Shown here: positions 55,569 through 64,000 of the stretch, piece by piece | Position numbering within the stretch: position 1 is the stretch's first letter | How the letters are laid out: each line of letters begins with the position of its first letter | Origin: Limonium bicolor | Lineage: Eukaryota; Streptophyta; Magnoliopsida; Caryophyllales; Plumbaginaceae | DNA: 64,000 nucleotides | Direction of reading: 5' to 3' | Assembly (NCBI GenBank): GCA_023374045.1 | Contig: CM041778.1 | Span: 287,037,533-287,101,532, forward strand | Notes under the pieces: generated by a model | Database searches by the model: none | Told to the model about the DNA's origin: nothing | What the model saw: the letters and a program-made list of their open reading frames with translations, nothing else | Translations under genes and position numbers: made by a program

Positions 55569-57698
55569 ATGTCCAAGGTTACTAAACATCCTTCTGACGT
55601 ACATGCCTGTTTTAGTCTAGATGCTATTGATTCTTTGATGCAGGAATATATCTTTGGTCCAGCTGAATTAGATGAGTTAGAAAAGTGTTTAATTAATTCT
55701 TTTGATGGAGCTCATGAGGATCCAGAGATTGCTGAGGTTGCATTCCATTTATCAGCTGGTAGGCCATTTCGCAGGGGTGCTCATATGGAGAAGGAGAGAT
55801 TAGAGCGAGAACCTAAGGAGTTGATTCCTTCCATCAAAGCACCACCCACCTTAGAGCTGAAACCTCTTCCTAGTCATTTAAAATATGTCTTTTTAGTTGA
55901 GCCCTCTGGTTTACCTGTTATTATCTCTGCAGATCTAACACATTCGCAGGAGGAGCAACTTTTGCAGGTACTCAGGAAGAACAAGGAAGCAATTGGATGG
56001 TCTGTTGCTGATATCAAGGGGATATCAGGAAATTTCTGTACCCACCGCATTCACTTGGAGGAAAACTGCAAGCCAATGGTTCAACCTCAACGACGTTTGA
56101 ATCCTAACATGAAAGAAGTGGTGAAGAATGAGGTAATCAAACTTTTGGATGCAGGTATCATCTATGCTATTTCAGATAGTGAATGGGTGAGTCCTACACA
56201 GGTTGTACCAAAGAAAGGGGGATTTACTGTCATCCCCAATGAAAAAGGTGAACTAGTCCCTCAAAGGACTATTACAGGGCATAGGGTATGTATTGATTAC
56301 AGGAAATTAAATGCTGCAACTAGGAAAGACCACTTTCCTCTTCCTTTCATTGACCAAATGTTGGAAAGGCTTTCAGGGCATAAGTATTATTGTTTCTTGG
56401 ATGGTTATTCTGGTTATTTTCAAATTCCTATTGCCATAGAGGACCAGGAGAAGACCACGTTTACATGCCCCTATGGAACATATGCCTACCGACGCATGCC
56501 TTTTGGATTGTGCAATGCGCCAGCTACCTTCCAGCGATGCATGACTGCCATATTCTCTGATTATCTTGAGAAATGTATCGAGGTATTTATGGATGATTTC
56601 TCTGTGTTTGGACTAACGTTTGATTCATGTTTGGAAAATTTAGATCAAATTCTAGCCAGGTGCAGAGAGACTCATCTAGTACTGAACTGGGAGAAGTGCC
56701 ACTTCATGGTGCAAGAGGGCATTGTGTTGGGTCACAAATATCAAGCAAAGGTATTGAGGTAGATAAAGCCAAAATTGAGGTCATTGAGAAGTTACCACCA
56801 CCAGCCTCAGTAAAGGATGTCAGAAGCTTCCTAGGTCATGCAGGGTTCTATAGAAGATTCATAAAGGACTTTTCGAAAATCTCAAAACCTCTGTGTGATT
56901 TACTAATGAAAGATGCAAAGTTTGAGTTTACGCAGGTCTGTCTTGACGCATTCAACACAATAAAGGAAAAGTTGGTGACTGCCCCTGTAGTTATTGCTCC
57001 TGATTGGTCCTTACCCTTCGAGATCATGTGTGATGCGAGCGACTTTGCTGTGGGAGCGGTTCTCGGTCAAAGGCACGAGAAGGTACTGCGAGTTGTTTAT
57101 TATGCCAGCAAAACACTCAATGACGCTCAGAAAAACTATGCCACCACAGAAAAGGGTTGTTGGCCATTGTCTTTGCTGTGACAAGTTCAGACCATATATC
57201 ATCGGGAGCAAAGTCATCATACATACTGATCATTCTGCTTTGAGGTATTTGTTCCAGAAAGCTGATGCTAAGCCCCGGTTGATCAGATGGATCCTACTCT
57301 TACAGGAGTTCGACATTGAGGTGAGAGACAAGCCCGGAGTACAGAACGGAGTTGCTGATCATTTATCACGGATGCAAGTTCCTGATAACGGTATACCAAT
57401 TAATGAATATTTTCCTCATGAACTAGTATATGCAATTGGTTTTAAGGAGGACCCTTGGTATGCCGATATTGCGAATTACCTTGCTAAGCAGATTTTGCCA
57501 CAAGAAATGTCGTATCAGCAGCGAAAGAAATTCTTTTCTACTGTTAAGCAATACCGGTGGGATGACCCATTCTTATTCAAGTTTGTGGTGATGGAATTAT
57601 TCGTCGGTGTGTCCCAGAGACTGAGATTCGTGACATCCTTATCCACTGTCATTCAAGAGAAGCTGGAGGCACTTCGGGCCAGCCAAGACAGCAGCTAA
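55569..57698 (+). pseudogene. Athila-2 reverse transcriptase and RNase H
   Basis: 55569-56762 is open: VQPQRRLNPNMKEVVKNEVI, WVSPTQVVPKK, VCIDYRKLN, MPFGLCNAPATFQRCMTAIF and FMDDFSVFG with both catalytic Asp (about 56588-56612). A one-base shift near 56745 leads into SSKGIEVDKAKIEVIEKL and the RNase H ([18 protein letters not shown]), a second shift near 57150, then [19 protein letters not shown] and the start of the integrase zinc domain. It is the best preserved RT in the window, needing few frame changes. Confidence 0.9.
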
Positions 57699-58941
57699 GG
57701 TATTGGAGGCAGGTTTCTTTTGGAAGACGCTTCATAAAGACTGCCATACATTTGTATCCACATGTGATAGCTCAGCGCCAAGGTAACCTTTCACGTAAGC
57801 TTGAGATGCCTTGAATTACATCTTGGAGGTTGAGCCATTTGATTTATGGGGGATTGACTTCATGGGGCCATTTCCTTCTTCACATTCGAACCTCTATATT
57901 TGGTAGCTGTAGATTACGTTACCAAATGGGCTGAAGCAGTGGCTGCACCGACTAATGATGCAAAGGTTGTGCTGAAGTTTTTGAAGAAAAACATTTTCAC
58001 TAGGTTTGGGGTACCACGGGCAATCATAAGTGATGGAGGATCGCACTTTTGTAACAAGCAGTTTGAAGCCTTGCTGCAAAAGTATGGAGTGAGACATAAG
58101 GTATCCTTACCCTATCATCCACAGACCAATGGGCAAGCTGAGGTAACTAACAGGGAGATTAAGTGGATTCTACAGAAATCTGTTAGTTCATCCCGTAAGG
58201 ATTGGTCTATGAAATTGGATGATGCCTTGTGGGCCTACCGGACAGCTTATAAGACACCTTTGGGAATGTCTCCTTACAATGGTATTTGGAAAAGCATGTC
58301 ATCTTCCGGTGGAACTGGAACATAAATCTTTTTGGGCACTTAAAGTTCTGAATTGTGATCTTCAGAAGGCCGGTGAGGAAAGGAAACTACAGTTGTGTGA
58401 ACTGGATGAATTCAGAGAAGAGGCCTATGAAAATGCCAAGATTTACAAGGAACGGACTAAGAGATGGCATGATAAATTGCTTGTGAAACGAGAGTTTCAG
58501 ATTGGCGACCGAGTGCTAATGTTCAATTCAAGACTGAAATTATTTCCGGGAAAGCTAAAATCTCGCTGGTCCGGTCCATTCACAGTTACAGATGTTTCCC
58601 CTTATGGAGTCATTGGTGTGGTCAACGAGAAAGGGGAAGCATTCAAGGTTAATGGATCACAGCTTAAGTTGTACCAAGGGAGCGATGTTGATATGGTTCA
58701 TTCAACACTTTGGCTCCGGGATCCTGACCTTCAAACTGATGCACCAAGGTCTAGCCAAAGACCGAAAAGACGGGCAGCTTGGTGGGAGGCAGCCCACCAG
58801 TATAAAACTTCTCTCTACTTTCTTTTTACACTTTCCTTTTACCTGATATACTGTACTTTTAATCTATTGAGAGTTTTTATAATTTTTAGCATGAGCCCAG
58901 ACTCCCCGATTTCAATTGATAACTCTCCTGTTTCCACTTGA
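57699..58941 (+). pseudogene. Athila-2 integrase
   Basis: The core shows [47 protein letters not shown] and [18 protein letters not shown], so the DDE triad is complete. The C-terminus has KRWHDKLLVKREFQIGDRVL, SRWSGPFTVTDVSPYG and VNGSQLKLYQG, then a poorly conserved tail to about 58939. Frameshifts near 57600, 57895 and 58285 interrupt it. Confidence 0.88.
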
Positions 58942-60861
58942 GTTCTTCTGGTTTGGCAGATTTAATCTTTCAGGTACTTCATTCTAATGCTAAACTGAAC
59001 TCAAGTGTGGGAAATATCATGGCATGTTCATCACTGATCAGGGAGTCCTTAACACTCGGCTATTTTATTTATGCATTTCTCGTGTTTGTTTATCTTTGTT
59101 TAATTATTTTTGGAAATGTTTTTATTTTTAAAATAATGAGGTGTTTTAGATTAATGGTTTTTAATTTAATAATTAATATATATATATATATAAAAAAAAG
59201 TTTTCAATGTGTCCGGCTAAATCCAGCCGGACGCAAATCCGGACTCTAGAAAACCCTAGTGTGTCCGGCTAAGTTTACCCGGACGTTGATCCGGACATGT
59301 AAAAAAAAAAACGTTTTCAACGTGTCCGGATAAACCCAGCCGGACGCAAATCCGGACATGAGACATGTAAAAAAAAAAAAAACGTTTTCCACGTGTCCGG
59401 CTAAACCCAGCCGGACGCAAATCCGGACATGAGACGTCCGGTTCTGTGTCCGGCCAAGTTGATCCGGACACACACAAAAAAAAAAAAATTCTGAAATTGT
59501 TTTCTAGGTTAATGTTCTACTGTTTATTGTTATTATTTGCCATGTTTGATGTTTTAATGCCTTGGTTCTCATAGAACAACTATGTGCCAGAATATGTTCA
59601 AATAGAACATGCTGCTCGATCGGTTTCGGGTATTGGTGCATTATTTGCTTCTCTTTTCTTGCTGTTTAGGTTTCTCACTGCATTTGTTTATCGTTTAGAA
59701 ACTCGCAACTTTTGCTCTGGACGACACGCATACTGTTGTGACTCATGAGGAATATCTCGACCCCTGAAAAACTTCAAGTGTGAGGAAGAACATCTTCCTC
59801 AATCTATAACACCAGGGGAGTCTCAATTCCTAATTTTACTTATTGATGTTCCACCTTTCTTGCGTTGAAGGTTATTTATTGCATATGCGTCTATTATGAT
59901 TCTAGCATGTTTTGAAAGCTCTTTTTCACTGTTTTTTCTATGAACAATGAGGACATTGCTCCTCTTAAGTGTGAGGAAGGAAAGACCTTTCCCTGAAAAC
60001 ATGCTAGTTGTTCTTTAATGCCACACCTGCTTTTTGCCGCTCTAATGACTGTGCACACCAATAAAATAATTACAGGAGCATTTGAAATTAAACCAAGTGA
60101 CAACCGTAAGAATCGTTTTGCTTGATGAGGTTTGATAAATAATTTTATTTCAAAAATACTCTATTTTCACTGAAACCAGGTGGATTAGCTAGTTGTGGAA
60201 ACCGGATTATTTTAGCTTGGGTTTTGGAAATGAAGGAATGTTTGGAATGAAAAGGATAAGGCAAGGTACTCCACTGATCAAAATTTTGTTTCCTAACAAT
60301 AGCAGGCTCGTCTATCCGGTTATTAAGTCTTAAGGGTGCCTTAACACCTATCTACCTAAGGTCTCGGGATCTGGGATAGTTGGCCCAACACCATCTCAAG
60401 GATAGAGAGAAAAGTCTGGGTTACGGAATAACTCTGCAAGATCTCAAATATTAGTTTGTTTTATACATAACTCTTGAAGATAAATGCTTTCGCTTACAAA
60501 GAAGATAATTGCAGTTAAAATTATACTTTTGATCATGAGTGCGTGGTGTTGAAAGGTATTGCGGAATAAGGCATTACTTCACACCCCTTGTCATCCAAAG
60601 GTTAGAGGAATGAAAATTGGTGGAAAGTCCCAAGCTAAGTTAACTTGTTTTCTACAATCTAGTTTCTCTATGCTTTTACAAAATTGTTCTTCTTTCACTG
60701 TTTGTGAAAACCTACCTCTAAAGAGCAAGATTATTCTTTCATTTGTCACTTTGCTTGATTTTACTCTGCACCTGTTTAATCTTGAGATTATGTGACGGTT
60801 TTAGAGACATTCTTATTCTTTAATTGCTTGAGGACAAGCAAAAGCTTAAGTGTGAGGAAGT
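58942..60861 (+). other. Athila-2 3' non-coding region with hairpin and purine-tract modules
   Basis: AAGTGTGGGAAA at about 58993, AAGTGTGAGGAAGA at about 59776, AAGTGTGAGGAAGG at about 59967 after GAACAATG-AGGA-CATTGCTC, and AAGTGTGAGGAAGT at 60848 after GCTTG-AGGA-CAAGC. The last adjoins the LTR and is the likely PPT. The 70-bp GTCCGG array is at 59205-59470. The rest is AT-rich without a gene. No env-position ORF. Confidence 0.8.
59205..59470. repeat. GTCCGG tandem array after Athila-2 pol
   Basis: Units start GTCCGGCTAAA(T/C)CCAGCCGG at about 59211, 59262, 59324 and 59395. The last pair is 71 bp apart. Units carry GGACGCAAATCCGGACATGA and A-runs before CGTTTTC. The same monomer occurs in the Athila-2 LTR (GGACGCAGAACCGGACGT). 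Confidence 0.88.
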
Positions 60862-62590
60862 TGATAAGTGTGAAACATATAGGCTTTTAAAGGTTTAATT
60901 ACCTTATAATCTGCTACAATTTAAGCAATGTTTCCCACTTATTCTGTGTTTTTCCTAAGATTGATGTTTTGATATGAACTGATGCACTTTATATGTTAAA
61001 TATAGGAAAAACCCAGGGAAATGAAGATTTTACATCATAAGGATTACAACGCAACAAACGGGGAACAAATCAGGGAAAGAGACACAAAAATTGGTCGTGT
61101 CCGGGTCACCTGGCCGGACGCAGAACCGGACGTCTCACGTCCGGATCTGTGTCCGGGTCAAGTTAGCCGGACGTACCCAAACGAGAATCTATGTCTTGTC
61201 CGGATCCGGACAGCGATCCGGACATATTCCGAGATTCAGATCCAAAACCACTGTCTCACGTCCGGATCCGGACACGATCCGGACATGTTCGAGTTTCAGA
61301 TCAGAGGTTCTGTTCACGTCCGGATCCGGACACAATCCGGACGTCACACAGAGATGAAAAATAAAAACACACTCGTACTGATAATTGGGCTTTCGGCGCA
61401 ATTATCAGCCGGCGATTATCATACCTCCTTATATTAAGCAGCATCCATACTCAATTAATGCAGTGCATACCAAACTTCCACCAACGCCTGTCTATTTCTA
61501 ATCCTATTTAAGGAGCCATTCAGCGTTCATTTCAAATCGCACCTGACTCTCTGAGTCTCCATTACACAATCCTCTCTTCTCCCTCTCTACAAACATCTCT
61601 TCCACGATAAACCATCCATCTCCATTCATAAATCCTTCTCCGTAAACCTTCACCCTCACTCACAGACAAAACCCTGCTCGCAGCGCTTCATTTACCCGCG
61701 TCCGGATTACGTCCGGATCCGGACAGCACCAGGACAACGTGTCCGGATCTACGTCCGACCCAAGACAGCCGGACGTGACTCAGAATTGTGGAAATTGCAG
61801 ACTCGACCACGGCTTCTAAAATCAGTTTTTCTGCTAAATCCCTCTATCCTTATGCTGTTTATATTGAGCATTGTTATTTTGTCTATGGCTGAGTAGTCGC
61901 TTTTAATTTCGGTTTACTATGTATCTCTAGAATAATTATTTCTGAACCTTTGTGATTTTCTGCAGTACAATAGAATAAAGTTCTTTGCCCTTATGAATTC
62001 CTAGACTTATTAATCTGATCAATTAAATAAGTTATCAGTTTGTTAGCTTATAAGTGAGAACTGCGGCTATCAATTGACTACAGGGAAAGAACCGGTTAGT
62101 ATAGAGATGGTAATTCCTCTAAACACTAGCTGACCATTAATCTAGACTACACTTAAAGCAATTAGTAAACAGTGGATTCATAACGAGAGTTAGGATTCGG
62201 TCTTTGCTAATTAGAATTCGTGGAGCGGGAGACCGAATACGATTATCTTTATTCTAGGGTTTTATTCAGAATACTGTAGAAATCACTTAGGGGAAGAAAT
62301 TGCAATCTAGAGAGAAGTAGTAAACCGGAATTTCCTTTATCAAACAAAATCAAAACAATTATTTACCTGTTATTGCTTTTTGAACTCTTTTACAACATTC
62401 ACCATCACATACAAAAACCCCCAATTTCCTGTTATTTGTTTTGTGTGTGAAGTAGAAATTAAACTAGCCCTGCCTCCTTGGATTCGATACTCAGGGAATA
62501 CTCCGAGATTTAAACTTGCTATAATCGACCGGTACACTTGCCGTTAGGTTAAACCCCCAGCACAATTTACCGTTAGGTTTTACCCCAACA
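60862..62590 (+). repeat. Athila-2 second LTR
   Basis: 1729 bp, near-identical to 51345-53047, with many single-base indels between the two. It is followed again by AGTTTA and the tRNA-Asp PBS, so it acts as both 3' LTR of the first unit and 5' LTR of the next. Confidence 0.95.
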
Positions 62591-62596
62591 AGTTTA

Positions 62597-62614
62597 TGGC
62601 GCCGTTGCCGGGGA
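62597..62614 (+). other. Second Athila-2 primer-binding site
   Basis: TGGCGCCGTTGCCGGGGA, six bases after the second LTR, identical to 53054-53071. It shows that a second internal region begins here. Confidence 0.9.
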
Positions 62615-62836
62615 GGCACGGTTGCTTAGTTTAATTTTTATTTTTATTTGGTATTTATTTTTGTTTTGTTTTGCTTTTTAGTATATTTTGTTTTGTTTTA
62701 TTTTATTTCTTTCTTTTGTTCATTTCCTTAGCTTTCTGCAATTTGTTTCTTATTTTTGGTTCTAGTATCATTTTGGTTTTACCCGATTGAGTTTACTTTT
62801 ACAACTACTTTACTGTCAGTTATCTGATTTTGGTTT

Positions 62837-64000
62837 ATGGTTAAAACTCGTTCTGAAGGAACTCCTGAATTTGATCTGGAACCTGAGATAGAACGACTCA
62901 CAAGAAGAAGTCGGCAGGGACTGGTACTGGAGTCTGCAGTTGAACCAGAGGTGTTTCTCAAAAACTCACCAGGGGATACCTTTGTTCAAGAAGAAGAGTA
63001 TCTTATGGACGGTATCAGCGGAGAAAGAAGGATGAACGACTACACTCGTCCGAATGTGGAGGGACTTACATCACCAATAGTAATCCCTGCACTGCCGGAA
63101 GGAGTAGAATGGCAATTCAAGACCCATTACGTCACAATGGTCCTCAATGCGCCGCAGTTCAGTGGAACAGTCACTGAAGATCCAAATGTTCACTCACCTC
63201 CTTCCTGCGATTGGTTGGAGCTTGTTCAACACCAGCTTCTCAAGAGGTAGCCAGGCTAACTTTGTTTCCTTTTTCACTCAGGGACAGGGCTGCAGAGTGG
63301 TTGAACTCCCTATCTCCAAACAGTATCACTTCCTGGACCGAGCTAGCAAACACATTCCTGGCGAAGTACTTCCCACCATCTCGCATGCTGACCATGAGAG
63401 GTGAGATCACCAACTTCAAGCAATACAGTGGGGAGACTCTTTCAGAGGCTTGGGAGAGATTCAAGGGAATTGTTCGGAGAGTACCGCACCACGGTCTGGG
63501 AGAGGAAGTCGTGCTACAGTCCTTCTACAAAGATCTTGATCCCCAGAGCCGTCTTTTGGTGGATACTTGTGCAGGAGGAAGCCTCATGGAGCTTCCAATC
63601 ACTAGGATAAGGATCTGTTGGAAACTCTTTCCAACTCGGCAAATCAGTGGGGAGGTACTAGGGCATCTACTGAGGTTCCCCCAAGAAAGACCGCTGGAAT
63701 CTATGAGGTAGATTCGAACACTCTTTTAGCTGCTAGGATGGATAGCATGTCTAAACAATTTGAGAAGATGTGTGCAATGATGAACCCTCAGTCAAGTGCA
63801 GCTGTTGTGACCGACTCTTTCCCACAGTGTGAGTATTGTGGTAGAAGTTCCAACATGTGTCAGTGTAGTCCTCAGCAAAATGAAGAGGTAAACTATCTGG
63901 GAAATAGGCAAGGGAACTTCTACAACAACCAAAACAATCAAGGGTATCAGCAGAGAGGTTCCAGGGAAATAACTACAGTCAGAGGCCCCCACAGCAGAAC
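62837..64000 (+). pseudogene. Athila-2 Gag, second copy, cut by window end
   Basis: Opens with the same MVKTRSEGTPEFDLEPEIER and stays open to 63250, so it is longer before the first break than the copy at 53286 (SPGDTFVQEEEYLMDGISGE). The frames 63211-63711 and later carry the Gag core (LTLFPFSLRDRAAEWLNSL, YSGETLSEAWERFKGIV). Differences from copy one are mainly single-base indels. The window ends in the region after the knuckle-like CEYCGRSSNMCQC. Confidence 0.85.

Larger units (their letters stand above)
51345..64000 (+). mobile_element. Athila-2, tandem LTR-internal-LTR-internal, runs off the window
   Basis: LTRs at 51345-53047 and 60862-62590 are each followed by the same PBS and gag. 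The first internal region (53048-60861) has gag and pol. The second (62591 onward) repeats gag with near identity. The left target half is GTAGC (51340-51344). A third LTR plus GTAGC is predicted outside. No env-position ORF is found between pol and the second LTR. Confidence 0.92.

Overview
The window looks like nuclear DNA of a flowering plant, probably a eudicot. It has one intron-containing host gene in a dense stack of plant retroelements: L1-type LINEs with DUF4283 ORF1 and RNase H, Athila-type Ty3/gypsy elements primed by tRNA-Asp, a Tekay/Del-type chromovirus and small inverted-repeat DNA elements. I cannot name the species.

Layout. 1-5390: decayed LINE-A (+). 5395-8690: AT-rich region with two inverted arms built from tandem repeats, enclosing a 1.2-kb element with terminal inverted repeats. 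8774-9282: foldback MITE ending 94 bp before the host gene. 9377-12404: six-exon gene for a YtqB/MnmM-like SAM-dependent methyltransferase (256 aa), the only intact host gene. 12445-14446: young non-autonomous LTR element 40 bp after its stop codon (TSD TGTTT). 14474-15421: LINE-C 3' fragment (-). 15559-16167: MITE with TAA target duplication. 16941-36695: LINE-B (+), split by Athila-1 (17945-32125, -, TSD TTGAG). Athila-1 is itself split in its integrase by a solo LTR (23419-25290, TSD CTTAT). 36844-51344: Tekay-type chromovirus (-), whose LTR holds a non-autonomous Athila-like element (39912-45215, +, TSD AGAAG) and whose gag is broken by Athila-2. 51345-64000: Athila-2 (+) as LTR-internal-LTR-internal, running off the window.

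Main discoveries. (1) Between gag and protease of the chromovirus, at 49972-50711 on the minus strand, is a nearly full AlkB-type Fe(II)/2-oxoglutarate dioxygenase closest in my memory to the plant ALKBH1 group. All metal- and 2OG-binding residues are kept but three in-frame stops interrupt it. Splice-like sites in matching phase could join gag either to AlkB or to protease. (2) LTRs of five retroelement families carry GC-rich hairpin motifs (GTCCGG..CCGGAC, CCGACC..GGTCGG, GTCCGC..GCGGAC), mostly spaced about 70-74 bp. In both autonomous Athila families the same family-specific monomer recurs just after pol. (3) The 3' regions of all three Athila-like elements carry repeated modules of a short hairpin, often with an AGGA loop, followed by AAGTGTGGGGGA or a family variant. 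One module lies next to the 3' LTR where the polypurine tract belongs.

All family assignments come from reading motifs in translated sequence; no database search was run.
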